From contig JAIYBS010000210.1 in NCBI GenBank assembly GCA_027488415.1, forward strand, positions 1 through 37,948: a DNA stretch of 37,948 nt, written 5' to 3'. Positions 17,473 to 27,100 of the stretch are shown one piece after another. Origin of the DNA: Planctomycetaceae bacterium. Its GTDB lineage: Bacteria; Planctomycetota; Phycisphaerae; Phycisphaerales; SM1A02. The translations under genes and the position numbers were made by a program. The notes below the pieces were generated by a model. It was given only the letters and a program-made list of their open reading frames with translations, searched no databases and was not told the DNA's origin. The first letter of the stretch is position 1. The number at the start of each line of letters is the position of its first letter.

Positions 17473-18951
17473 TCAGTCCCAACGCCCGAGAAGCAGGCCG
17501 AGGTCGGCGCCGGAGACCCGACCGTCCCGGTTCAGGTCGCTGCGGGATCCGAGCGGCGGCACGAGGCCGAAGTCGCCGAGGAGGATCCCGAGGTCACCCC
17601 CGCTGACGCGCCCGTCGAGGTTCAGGTCCGCGAACCGCGGGGCCGCGGGCGCGAGCGCGGTTGCCGCGGACGCATCGAGTCGGCCGCTGCCGATGAGCTT
17701 CTCGTAGCCCGGGTTGATGGAGTCGATCGGCATCGAGGCGCCCGTGATCGACTCGATGATCGCGTCGTCGATCGCCGCGAGCGGCGTCGTCGCGTCGGGC
17801 CACTCCGGGTGCTGCGCGCGCACGAGCGCGGCCACGCCGCTGGCGAAGGCCGTCGCGAAGCTGGTGCCTTGCCAGGCCGCCCAGCGGCCGCCGGGCACCG
17901 GGCCGACGACAGCCTGCGACGTGACGATCGCTCCGCCGGCGACGAGGGTCGTGCCGGGTGCGCAGAGGTCCGCCTTCGGCCCGAAGTTCGAGAAGGTCGC
18001 GACCCCGTCGACCGGGTCGGTCGCGCACACCGCGAGGACCGTGGTCAGGCCGGCGGGGTACTCCTCGGGATCGATCCGGGCCATGTTGCCCATCGCGGCC
18101 GCCACGACGATGCCCTTGAGATCGGCCTCGTGCACCACGTCCTCGAGGAGCGCGGAGCTGTAGGTGCTTCCGAGGCTGAGGTTGATCACGTCCGCCCCGC
18201 GATCGATCGCGAAGGCGATTCCCTTCCCGATGGTCCAGAGGTCGCCGACGCCGTCGCTGTTCAGCACGGTCACCGGCAGGATCCAGGCCTCCGGCGCGAC
18301 CAGGTGCACGAGGCCCGCGACGAAGGTGCCGTGGCCGACCTGCTCGTCCACGAGTCCGTCGCCGTCGTCGTCGAGTCCGTTGGGCGCGTCGGACGTTCCG
18401 GCGCCGGCAACGAAAGAGGCGCCGCCCGACTGCACCCGCCCGCCGAACGCCGGATGCTGTTCGTCGATGCCGGTATCGAGCACGGCGATGAGCGTGCCTT
18501 GCCCGAGGGACCTGCCGCGCGAGCTCGGAAGCCCGATCACGCCGCCCCCGTACTGCGATTCGAAGATCCCGGGATCGAGGTCGAACTGGCTGAGCCAGAA
18601 GCTGTCGGTGCGTCCCTCGCCGCTCTGGCCGAGGTAGTTGAGCTCTGCCCACACGGCGGCGCCGAGGGCGACCTGGGCCGCGCAGAACGCAGAAGCCGTC
18701 TCGTCGGTCTGCCCGCGCCGAAGCCGGTACGACAGCATGTGGATCGGCCGTCCCGCGATCGCGTCGATGACCTCGACCCCGTCGAAGGTCGCCCGAGCGG
18801 CCGAGACGAGCGACGCGAGCGCGGCATCGTCGGCCACTCGCACCATCATCCGCTCGGGCACCAGCGGATCGCGAAGCGCGTTGCCGGCGAGGGCATCGCG
18901 CGACGCAGCCGCGAGGAGCGCCGAGGCGAGGATGGTGAGCGATCGGTTCAT
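17473..18951 (-). CDS. Secreted subtilisin-like (S8) serine protease with dockerin-like C-terminus
   Basis: This 492-aa protease has a signal peptide (MNRSLTILASALLAAASRDA, cleavage near ALA-G) and a prodomain-like segment (about 25-125). The S8 catalytic domain has all three triad residues: D159 in AVLDTGID, H207 in GHGTFVAG and S364 in GTSFATAFASG. A DDDGDG calcium-like loop lies just before the His motif. The tail is a dockerin-like pair (DLNLDGRVSGGDLGILLG; DLNRDGRVSGADLGLLLG). The frame is open far upstream, but the signal peptide fixes the start at 18951. An AGGA sits 10 nt upstream. The CHAT gene ends 26 nt upstream, so the two are probably co-transcribed; a possible internal -10 TACTTT lies at 18967-18972. 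It should act outside the cytoplasm. Its substrate is unknown. Confidence 0.88.
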   Translation of the reverse strand: MNRSLTILASALLAAASRDALAGNALRDPLVPERMMVRVADDAALASLVSAARATFDGVEVIDAIAGRPIHMLSYRLRRGQTDETASAFCAAQVALGAAVWAELNYLGQSGEGRTDSFWLSQFDLDPGIFESQYGGGVIGLPSSRGRSLGQGTLIAVLDTGIDEQHPAFGGRVQSGGASFVAGAGTSDAPNGLDDDGDGLVDEQVGHGTFVAGLVHLVAPEAWILPVTVLNSDGVGDLWTIGKGIAFAIDRGADVINLSLGSTYSSALLEDVVHEADLKGIVVAAAMGNMARIDPEEYPAGLTTVLAVCATDPVDGVATFSNFGPKADLCAPGTTLVAGGAIVTSQAVVGPVPGGRWAAWQGTSFATAFASGVAALVRAQHPEWPDATTPLAAIDDAIIESITGASMPIDSINPGYEKLIGSGRLDASAATALAPAAPRFADLNLDGRVSGGDLGILLGDFGLVPPLGSRSDLNRDGRVSGADLGLLLGRWD

Positions 18952-18977
18952 CGTCCGGTCATCCTGAAAGTAGCGGG

Positions 18978-21773
18978 TCAGGGAGCCAACGCAAAGAAAG
19001 CCGCCCAATGCACGAACGGAACGCCGCGATTGTCCGCGTCCCGCTGCAGTTCGTGGAGCAAATCGGCCATCGTCCGTTGGTTCGCGGACGTCGGCGAAAC
19101 GGACCATGCGCGGTGGAACGCGGTCATCAGCGCCGCGCCGTCCGCATCGTGCGTGGACCACATGGTCGCGATCGCCTGCGCGATGCCTGCCCCGCAGAGC
19201 GCGCGAAGCACGCCCGAAGTTTCGTGGCCAGCGCCGACGTGCACCCGGCCGGTCTCGCATCCGCTCAGCACGACGTTGGCGCCGGCCACGCCGAGGCGAG
19301 CCAGCTCCCGCGCGCCGATCCAGCGATCCGCCATCCGGATGCCTGCTGCCGCGGGGTGCGCCGAGTCGAACCGGCCGTGGGTCGCCACGTGGAGCAGCGA
19401 GGCCCGGGGTGCCGCCTCGGCGAAAGCGGCCGCGGTCGCGTGAGCGCCCCCGAGCTCGGTCACGTCGGCACCGGCCAGCCGGAGGATCGCCGCGATCTCT
19501 GCTCCCTCCGACTCGATCCGGGGCGCGAAGGAGTCCGCGACGGAGACGACGAGTGCGCTCAGCGCACCCGCTGCGCTCGCACCGGGGCGCCGTCGACGTT
19601 CGACGAAGGCGGACAGGCTCGGCGAGTACGACGTGCACGGTGCGCCGCTCCCTCGCTCGAGCGCATGGAAGGGGACGTCGCAGAGCGGGCCGTAGGGAAC
19701 CACGATGCGCACGGGCGCGCGGCGGGCGGCCTCGGGAAGCGGGTCGAGGAGCAGTTCGCGCAGCCGTGCGGCGCACTCGTCGATCTCGCGCCGCATCCGC
19801 TCCTCCCGCTGCGGCGAGCACGCCAACGCGGGGCGACGCAGGAGGAAGCCGAGGCGGTCGGCGGCCGCGCGGGCGTCCGCGGTCCTGCAGGCGACGGTCG
19901 CGTCGATCTCGCCGGAGGGATGCACGGCGAAGCAGGTGGCCGCGTCGCCGTCGGCATGCCACGCGAGGATCACCTCGCCCGGGCGCAGCGCGGCCGCCGC
20001 CGCCGACGGCGCGAGTGCGGCGCGCGGCTCCGTGACCGGGCGCCGGGACTCGAGCCTGGACTCGATGTCACGGACCGTGGACCGCCATTCGTCGAGCACG
20101 ATCCGCCGTTCGCCCTGCCTCGGCGGTCTCGTCAGTCGTGCATACGCAGCCTCGAGCTCCGCCTCGAGTGCGCGGGCCGCCGGGTCGTCGGACGCTCCGG
20201 CGGCGGCGAGCATGGAATCGAGGAGACCCCGGTCCCGGGTGCGCTCCACCGCCTCGAGCGCCGCGGCAGGGGACCCCGAACGGATGGCCGCCTTGACCGC
20301 GATCGCAGCCACGCGCGACCGCCGACCGATCGCCGCACCCCGCAGGCGCTCGGCCTGCAGCGAGCCGCGGAGCTCCTCGGTGATCCCGATCGCGGCGATC
20401 GCGTCCTCGCCGGCGCCGGCCGCGTCGCCCTCGGCAAGCCGCAGCGCGGCGCGCGTCTCGAGCGAGTCGGCGATGAGCGGTGCGATGCCGAGCCGTCGCG
20501 CATCCTCGACCGCCGCGAGCACCCGGGCGGGCGCGTCGGCGAGGGCTGCCTCGACGGCCCAGGCGGCAGCGAGCTGGTTCGCCCGCGCGCGGGCGACCTC
20601 GTCGTCGGTGGACGCCACCGCCGCATCGGCACGCTTCACCGCATCCTCCGCGCGCCCTTCCGCCGCGTCGGCCGCGGCCGCGGGCAGCAGGGCGAGCGAC
20701 GCCTGTGCGGGATTTCCGAGGCGCTGCCAGCGCTGCGAGGCGCGCTCGGCGGCGAGCGCCGCATCCGCGGATCGCCCGAGGGCGAGCAGGGATCGCGCGA
20801 TCACGTCCTCCGCCCGGGCGCATTCCCAGGCATGGCCGATGCGCTCGAGGGCGATCGAGGCGCGGCGTGCGGATTCGAGCGCATCGTCGGCGGCCCCGAT
20901 CGTCTCGAGCAGCTCGGCCTCCTCGACGTCGAGCCGGGCGGCGTGCCCTCCCGCGCCTTCCCCGGCGAGCAGGGACCGCGCCTCCGCGAACGAGGCGAGC
21001 GCGGAGGCTGCCTGGCCTGCGCGTGCGCGCAGGTCGGCGAGGTTCCCGAGGACGAGTCCCGCCGCGAAGCCCTGCCGGGCACGACCGAGGAGCTCGGAGG
21101 CGCGCGTGAACGACGCCTCGGCATCGGCGATCCGTCCGAGCGCGAGCAGCACCTCGCCGCGCGAGTTCTCGATCTGCCCCGCGACGTGCGCGTCGCCGCC
21201 GAGCACCGGCAGCGCGGCATCGAGCGAGGCAAGCGCCTCGGCATTGCGCCCGAGGAGGCGCAGGACGTTCGCGAGGTTGACGTCGGCGCGCGCCGCGAGG
21301 ACCGGCTCGCCGGCCGCCCGGAAGCTGTCCCTCGCGCGCATGCCGCGGTCCGCCGCATCGAACGGCCTCCCCGACTTTGCGAGGGGGTGCATCGACGCGA
21401 CGTCGGCGCGTGCCGCGTCGACCGCGCTTCCCGAGGCGATCGCCTCGGCGCGACTTCGGTCGGCGGCGGTCAGCGCATCCTCGAGGCGCCCGCCGTACGC
21501 GAGCGAGTGGGCGAGGATCCGCGATGCGCGCGCGGCGCGGATGCCCGCGCCCGCTGCGTGCGCGGCCGCGTGGATGGCGTCGATCGCGTCGGTCACGAGC
21601 GCGAGCTCGCGGGCCATGCGCCGCTCCGCGCTCTCGAGGAGCGCGTCGAGCGCAGCATCACGGTCTGCGTGCAGCGCCGCAAGCCACCCCGCGCGCGCCG
21701 TGGCCGGGAGCGTTGCCGCCTCGTCGAGCCAGCGGTCGGCGGCTTCCGGGCCGATCCGACCCGGCGTGCTCAT
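18978..21773 (-). CDS. TPR-CHAT caspase-like cysteine protease
   Basis: This 931-aa cytoplasmic protein has a long series of degenerate TPR-like helices (about 60-600). A C-terminal CHAT domain follows (about 650-931). CHAT proteases belong to the caspase/separase clan C14-like fold, and the His-Cys dyad is intact: H799 in HVATHGRFD and C839 in LSGCETG, 40 residues apart. The block PYGPLCDVPFHALE is also typical of CHAT. There is no signal peptide. The frame extends upstream to 22157, but the ATG at 21773 overlaps the stop of the 176-aa gene (ATGA) and begins a sensible protein. It lies downstream of an ECF sigma factor and upstream of a secreted subtilase. TPRs probably sense a partner and gate the protease. 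The target is unknown; the 176-aa protein or the sigma factor are candidates. Confidence 0.9.
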   Translation of the reverse strand: MSTPGRIGPEAADRWLDEAATLPATARAGWLAALHADRDAALDALLESAERRMARELALVTDAIDAIHAAAHAAGAGIRAARASRILAHSLAYGGRLEDALTAADRSRAEAIASGSAVDAARADVASMHPLAKSGRPFDAADRGMRARDSFRAAGEPVLAARADVNLANVLRLLGRNAEALASLDAALPVLGGDAHVAGQIENSRGEVLLALGRIADAEASFTRASELLGRARQGFAAGLVLGNLADLRARAGQAASALASFAEARSLLAGEGAGGHAARLDVEEAELLETIGAADDALESARRASIALERIGHAWECARAEDVIARSLLALGRSADAALAAERASQRWQRLGNPAQASLALLPAAAADAAEGRAEDAVKRADAAVASTDDEVARARANQLAAAWAVEAALADAPARVLAAVEDARRLGIAPLIADSLETRAALRLAEGDAAGAGEDAIAAIGITEELRGSLQAERLRGAAIGRRSRVAAIAVKAAIRSGSPAAALEAVERTRDRGLLDSMLAAAGASDDPAARALEAELEAAYARLTRPPRQGERRIVLDEWRSTVRDIESRLESRRPVTEPRAALAPSAAAAALRPGEVILAWHADGDAATCFAVHPSGEIDATVACRTADARAAADRLGFLLRRPALACSPQREERMRREIDECAARLRELLLDPLPEAARRAPVRIVVPYGPLCDVPFHALERGSGAPCTSYSPSLSAFVERRRRPGASAAGALSALVVSVADSFAPRIESEGAEIAAILRLAGADVTELGGAHATAAAFAEAAPRASLLHVATHGRFDSAHPAAAGIRMADRWIGARELARLGVAGANVVLSGCETGRVHVGAGHETSGVLRALCGAGIAQAIATMWSTHDADGAALMTAFHRAWSVSPTSANQRTMADLLHELQRDADNRGVPFVHWAAFFALAP

Positions 21774-22300
21774 GGCAGCTCGAGCCCATCGACGAGGATC
21801 GTGCGGGAACCGACGGACGCGACCAGCTGCACCTCGCGCGCCCGCGAGGCGAACTCGAACCGGCCATCGTCCGTGACCGGCAGCTCGCGGCCGGACTCGT
21901 CGCCCTGCTCGCGCACGAGGAGCCGGGTTCGGCTTCCCGTCTCTGAGCCGGTCACCATCCCGCGGACGAGCACGGTCCCGTCGCCCTGCGCGTGGCTCTC
22001 GACGTCGAGCTCGACGCCCGGCGCGACGGGCGCGCCAAACACGCGCTGCCGGAGCGTCGACGAGGCGCGGAATCCGGGTGCCGCGCCGGCGAGCCGGTCG
22101 TGCAGCAGGACGGCCTGGACGGCGTCGCTGGCCGCGCCGAGCAATTCGGAGAACCACCGATGGCGCGGGACCCCGCCCCGGGCGAGCTCGGCCCGGCCGA
22201 CGGCCTTCACGCGTGCGATCGCTTCCGTCGAAGCGCCTGCCTGCGAGGGATCCCTCAGGGCTCGGGCGAGGAGGGATTCGAGGTCACGGGGTGCGGTCAT
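21770..22300 (-). CDS. Unknown 176-aa protein between ECF sigma factor and TPR-CHAT protease
   Basis: I do not recognise this protein. It has 176 residues. The N-terminal half (about 5-75) is predicted helical, with SLLARALRD and a WFSELLGAASDAVQA segment. The C-terminal half (about 95-176) is beta-rich and ends VGSRTILVDGLELP, resembling a small Ig-like or carboxypeptidase-regulatory-like sandwich. It has no signal peptide, transmembrane helix or Cys. The start at 22300 is 38 nt after the sigma gene stop; its stop overlaps the CHAT start by 4 nt. Position suggests an adaptor, anti-sigma factor or substrate linking sigma factor and protease. This is inference from context only. Confidence 0.7.
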   Translation of the reverse strand: MTAPRDLESLLARALRDPSQAGASTEAIARVKAVGRAELARGGVPRHRWFSELLGAASDAVQAVLLHDRLAGAAPGFRASSTLRQRVFGAPVAPGVELDVESHAQGDGTVLVRGMVTGSETGSRTRLLVREQGDESGRELPVTDDGRFEFASRAREVQLVASVGSRTILVDGLELP

Positions 22301-22338
22301 GGGCTTGTTCCATCCGGTGGGAGGGCTTGGCGGGGTCC

Positions 22339-22923
22339 TCAGATACGTCCGGGTCCGGGCGATTCCGGGGATGCCTCCGGATCCGTCCCGAATCCCGCCT
22401 TCGCAAGCAGTTCCCGGAGCTTTCCGAGGCAGCGCGCGCGGGTGGGCCCGATCGACCCGACGGGCATGCCGAGCTCCGCGGAGATCCTCGGGTACGACGG
22501 CGAGTCTTCCCGGAAGAGCGCGGTGAGCAGCGATCGGCAGGGCTCGCCCAGGCGCTCGAGCGCCTCTCGCACCGCATGCATCGACTCGAGGTCGGCCGCC
22601 CGTTCCGGGCTCGGCTCGGCGAGGCTCGCGAAGTCCCCGACGAGGTCCACCGGCCGGTTCCGCGCCCGCGCCACGCGCCAGCTCTCGCGGTGCGCGCTCG
22701 TCAGGAGCCACGACGTCACCCGCTCCGGGTCGCGAAGCTCTTCGAGGTGTCGGAGCGCCGAGAGCAGCACCGTCTGCGTCACGTCGTCGCAATCCTCGGC
22801 CGGGAGGCGGCAGGAGCGCGCCACGCTCCAGACGAGCCGCTGGTAGCGGTCGACGAACTCGTCCCAGGCGCGTGCATCGCCGCGCCTGCACCGCTCCACG
22901 ATGTCCCGTGGGTCCTTCTCCAT
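22339..22923 (-). CDS. ECF-type RNA polymerase sigma factor
   Basis: This 194-aa protein has sigma region 2 at about 10-85 (core-binding helix around CDDVTQTVLLSALRHL) and region 4 at about 115-168 (YPRISAELGMPVGSIGPTRA, then RCLGKLRELL). The two are joined by a short acidic linker. It is of ECF size, with no region 1 or 3. The C-terminal tail is Gly/Pro/Ser-rich. It starts only 4 nt after the pepP stop, with no visible own promoter and a weak ribosome site, so expression probably depends on read-through from pepP. No membrane anti-sigma gene is adjacent; the following genes are the 176-aa protein and the TPR-CHAT protease. It probably switches on genes in response to that system. Confidence 0.9.
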   Translation of the reverse strand: MEKDPRDIVERCRRGDARAWDEFVDRYQRLVWSVARSCRLPAEDCDDVTQTVLLSALRHLEELRDPERVTSWLLTSAHRESWRVARARNRPVDLVGDFASLAEPSPERAADLESMHAVREALERLGEPCRSLLTALFREDSPSYPRISAELGMPVGSIGPTRARCLGKLRELLAKAGFGTDPEASPESPGPGRI

Positions 22924-22927
22924 GGCT

Positions 22928-24148
22928 TCAGCGCGCCATCGCGCGCTCGACCTCGTCGGCCGTGCGCGGGATCGACGGCGTGAGCACCTCGTGCCCGCCC
23001 TCGGTGACGGCCACGTCGTCCTCGATTCGGATGCCGATCGACTCCTTCGGCAGGTAGACGCCCGGCTCGATGGTGATCACCGCGCCCACCTCGAGCGGCG
23101 CGTCGGGGGATGCGTCGTGCGTCTCGAGCCCGAGGTGGTGGCCCATGCCGTGGATGAACGCGTCGCCGAGCCCGGCGTCCGCGATCACCTTGCGGCCGGC
23201 GGCGTCGACCTGCGCGAGCGTCGCGCCCGGGCGCACCGCGGCGATCGCAGCGGCCTGCGCGCGCAGGACCGTGTCGTAGAGCTCGCGCTGGCGCGCCGTG
23301 AAGCGGCCCGAGACGGGGAGCGTGCGGGTCACGTCGGCCGAGTAGCCCGCGTGCTTCGCGCCGCTGTCGAGCACCACGAGCTCACCGTCGACGAGCGGGC
23401 GGTCGTTGGCGTGGTAGTGGAGCACCGTGGCGTTGAAGCCGCCGCCCGCGATCGTCCGGAAGGCGAGCTCCCGCGCGCCGTTGGTCCGGTACGCGTGCTC
23501 GACGCACTCCTGGAGGTCGAACTCGTTCATGCCCGCGCGCATCGAGCGCATCGCGGCGGCGAAGCCGGTCGCGGTGATGCGTCCGGCCTCGCGGATGCAG
23601 GCGATCTCCGCCGCGCTCTTCGCGGCTCGCATGCGCAGCAGCAGGTCGCTGCGGTCCTGGACCTGCGTCCCGGGGACGCGCTCTGCCTGCGCGCGCAGGA
23701 TCGCGAGGTCGGCGGAGACCGGTGAGTTCCACTGCGCGAGCGGCATCAGGCACGCGAGCGTGCGGGACCGGCGCGTCCCCTCGAGGAGCAGCCGGCCGAG
23801 CATGCCGGTGCGCATCACCGTGTCGAAGCCGGTGCGCGCGCGGAGCGCGGCGCCGAGCTCCTCGCGGAAGCCGTCCCACTTCTCGACCTCGGGGTTGAGC
23901 GGGCGCAGGAGCAGCACGGCGCGCTTCGCGGCAACCGGGTTCGACGGGTCGAGCAGCAGCATGGCACCCGGCTCGTCGACGATGCCGGTCAGGTACTCGA
24001 AGTGCGCGTGCGGCTTCCACGGGTGGTGGAGCGACGGGTCCGCCTCGCCGGCGGGCACGACCGCGACCGCGCAACCGAGCTCCTGGAGCAGTCGCTCGCG
24101 TCGCGCGCGGAATTCCTCGTGGGTGATCGTCGGGGCTGCGTTTGCCAT
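22928..24148 (-). CDS. pepP: Xaa-Pro aminopeptidase (aminopeptidase P)
   Basis: This 406-aa M24B enzyme removes N-terminal residues preceding proline. The dinuclear metal ligands are visible: D261 (LDSGAKH), D272 (YSADVTRT), H337 (MGHHLGLETHD), E361 (TIEPGVYL) and E376 (RIEDDVAV). The N-terminal non-catalytic domain (about 1-170) is present, so the protein is full length. There is no signal peptide, so it is cytoplasmic. TACCCT lies 6 nt before the ATG, with no Shine-Dalgarno, suggesting a leaderless mRNA. It is the first gene of the minus-strand run that continues into the sigma factor, CHAT and subtilase genes, so this housekeeping-type peptidase may share their promoter. Confidence 0.95.
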   Translation of the reverse strand: MANAAPTITHEEFRARRERLLQELGCAVAVVPAGEADPSLHHPWKPHAHFEYLTGIVDEPGAMLLLDPSNPVAAKRAVLLLRPLNPEVEKWDGFREELGAALRARTGFDTVMRTGMLGRLLLEGTRRSRTLACLMPLAQWNSPVSADLAILRAQAERVPGTQVQDRSDLLLRMRAAKSAAEIACIREAGRITATGFAAAMRSMRAGMNEFDLQECVEHAYRTNGARELAFRTIAGGGFNATVLHYHANDRPLVDGELVVLDSGAKHAGYSADVTRTLPVSGRFTARQRELYDTVLRAQAAAIAAVRPGATLAQVDAAGRKVIADAGLGDAFIHGMGHHLGLETHDASPDAPLEVGAVITIEPGVYLPKESIGIRIEDDVAVTEGGHEVLTPSIPRTADEVERAMAR

Positions 24149-24154
24149 GGGGGC

Positions 24155-24160
24155 AGGGTA
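24155..24160 (-). promoter_or_regulatory. -10-like element TACCCT, leaderless start of pepP run
   Basis: TACCCT on the minus strand is followed by exactly 6 nt (gccccc) and the pepP ATG. It is the best visible promoter for the whole pepP-sigma-CHAT-subtilase run. Confidence 0.5.
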
Positions 24161-24172
24161 CCGCCCCGGCCG

Positions 24173-27100
24173 TCAGTGCTTCGCGGGCTCGGCGGCGGGC
24201 GCGGCGGCATCGGCGCCCCACACGCGGTCGCGCACGATGACGAGCAGCGCGTAGAAGACCGGCACGATCACGAGCGAGAGCAGGGTCGACACCGCGAGTC
24301 CGACGAGCACCGTGACGCCGATCGAGCGCCGGGCGTTCGCGCCGGCGCCGGTCGCGATCACCAGCGGCACGACGCCGAGGATGAAGCTGAACGCGGTCAT
24401 CAGGATCGGGCGCAGGCGCAGCCGGGCCGCGTCCATCGCCGCCTCGACCGGCGACTTGCCGTGCTCGCTGCCCTCCTTCGCGAACTCGACGATCAGGATG
24501 GCGTTCTTCGCGGCGAGGCCGATCAGCATCACGAGGCCGATCTGCGCGTAGACGTCGAGCGGCATGCCCAGCACGCGCAGCCCGGCGAGCGCGCCGAGCG
24601 CCGCGAACGGCACCGCGCCGACGACGAGCACCGGGAGCGTCCAGCTCTCGTACTGCGCGGCAAGGAACAGGAACACCGCCACGATCGCCAGGGTGAACAC
24701 GATCGGCGCGGCGTTCGAGGACTTCCGTTCCTGGTAGGTGATGCCCGTCCACTCGTAGGCGAGGCCCGGCGGCAGCACGCGCTCGCAGAGCTCCTCCATG
24801 AAGGCGGTCGCGTCGCCGGAGCTCACGCCCGGCGCGCCCGCGCCGTTGATGGCGACGGTGTCGGTGACGTTGTAGTGCGTGAGGTTGTCGGGCCCCGTCG
24901 TGGTGCGCGCGTGCGCGAACGCGGAGAACGGGATCATCCTCCGCTCCTTGTTCATCACGTAGAGGCGGTCGAGGTCCTCGGGCGCCATGCGGTTCGGCGC
25001 GTCGGCCTGCACGTACACCTGGTAGACCTGGTTGAACCGGTTGAACTGGTTGACGTACGCGCTGCCGAAGTTGAGCTGCAGCACCGTGAACGCGTCGGCC
25101 ACCGTGACCCCGAGCCGCTGCATCTTCGCGCGGTCGATGTCGAGCCAGACCTGCGGTACGTCCTTCTGGAAGAAGGTCGAGACGCCCACCACGCGGTCGG
25201 GGTGCTTGGCGGCCTCGGCGATGAGCTCCTGCGCGGCGGCGAACAGGCGGTCGGTGCCCAGGCCCGCGCGGTCGACGAGCTGCAGCTGGAAGCCGCCGAC
25301 GGTGCCGAGGCCGGGGATCGAGGGCGGGTTGAACGGGAACGCCATGCCTCCCGGGAGCGTCCAGAGCAGGGGCTGGAGCCGGCGCACGATCGCGCCGGTC
25401 GTGTGCGCGGCGCCGGGGCGCTCGTCCCAGGGCTTGAGCACGGGGATCAGCACGCCCGAGTTCGACTGCGGCGCGTTCGCGAGGAAGTTGGTGCCGTTGA
25501 TCTCGATGACCGTCTCGACCTCGGGCTGCGCGGCGACGATCTCTCGCGCCTGGGCGGCGAAGGCGTTGGTCCGCTCGAGCGGCGTGCCCGCGGGCAGCTG
25601 GTAGGCGACGAAGAAGTAGCCGTTGTCCTCGTCCGGCACGAACGCGGTGGAGGCGGTCGCGACGAGCCAGAGCGCGGCGGCGATCGCGAGCGCGAAGACC
25701 GCGCCCGCCACCATCCAGCGGCGGATCAGCCAGCCGACGAGCGCCTCGTAGGCGAGCTCGGTGCGGCCGAACGCGCGGTTGAAGGCGCCGAACGGCCCGG
25801 TCTTCGCCATCTGCCGCGGACGCAGGAAGATCGCCGCGAGCGCCGGGCTGAGTGTCAGCGAGTTGATGCCCGAGAGGATCACCGAGATGGCGATCGTCAT
25901 CGCGAACTGGTTGTAGAGCTGCCCCGTGACGCCAGGCATCAGCGCGGCGGGCACGAACACCGCCGCCAGCGAGAGCGTGGTCGCGACGATCGGGCCCGCG
26001 ACCTCCTTCATCGCGGCGCTCGCCGCCCTGAACGGGTCGGTCTCGCCGTGCTCGAACTTGCGCTCCACGTTCTCGACGACGACGATCGCGTCGTCGACGA
26101 CGATGCCGATCGCGAGCACCAGCCCGAGCAGCGTCAGCGTGTTGATCGAGAAGCCGAGCCCGAGCATCACCGCGAAGGTGCCGATGATCGACACCGGGAT
26201 CGCGATCATCGGGATCAGCGTCGTCCGGAAGCTCTGCAGGAAGACGTAGATGATGACGAGGACGAGGACCGCCGCCTCCCAGAAGGTCTCCACGACCTCG
26301 GAGATGGAGGCGCGCACGAACTTCGTGGTGTCGTAGTTGATCCGGTACTCGATGTCCTGCGGGAAGTCCTTCCTGAGGGACTCCATCGCGGAGTTCACGG
26401 CCTTGGCGATCTCGAACGCGTTCGAGCCGGGGAGCTGGAAGATGCCGAGCAGCGCGCCGGTCTCGCCGTCCTGCTTGCCGACGCTCGCGTAGTTCGCGGC
26501 GCCGAGCTCGACGCGCGCGACGTCCTTCACCTGCACCGTGCCGCGGTCGTCGCTGCGGACCACGATCTCCTCGAAGTCGCGGACCTGCTGCAGGCGGCCG
26601 AGCGCGTTGACCTGCATCGTGAAGGCCGGCGCCTGCGCGTCGCCGTACGGGGCCGCGCCGGCCTGGCCGCCCACCGCCTGGCGGTTCTGCTCGGAGATGG
26701 CGAGGTAGACCTCCTGCGGCTGGATGCCCATCGACGCGAGGCGCTGCGTGTCGAGCCACACGCGCATCGAGTACTGCCGCAGGCCGAAGTTCGCGACCTG
26801 CGCGACGCCCGGGATGCGCTGCAGCGTCTGCACGATCGCGATGTCGGCGTAGTTGGAGAGGAAGTCGCCGTCGTAGGTGCCGTTCGGGCTCCGAAGGCCG
26901 ACGACCTGGACGAAGTCGGTCGACTGCTTGCGCACCGCGATGCCCTGCTGCTGCACCTCCGGGGGGAGCTGCGGGATCGCGGTCTGCGCGTAGTTCTGGA
27001 CGTCGACCGTGCCGATCGAGAGGTCGTAGCCGACGTCGAAGGTGACGGTGATGACCGCGTTGCCGCCGTTCACCGAGTTGCTCGACATGTAGATCATGCC

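Noticed and set aside
18978..22157. Longer CHAT open frame starting at 22157
   Set aside because: The extra N-terminus is an out-of-frame translation of the 176-aa gene. ATG 21773 with an ATGA overlap is the natural start.
17425..22360. Shared GTATCTG upstream of both the PepSY gene and the 176-aa gene, as an ECF promoter
   Set aside because: Flanking bases do not match, no common -35 motif is visible, and one copy lies at the sigma gene stop codon. Coincidence is likely.
17473..22923. Type III-E CRISPR-like (Craspase) locus
   Set aside because: The TPR-CHAT plus sigma factor resemblance is suggestive, but there is no Cas gene, repeat array or Csx30-like gene in the window.
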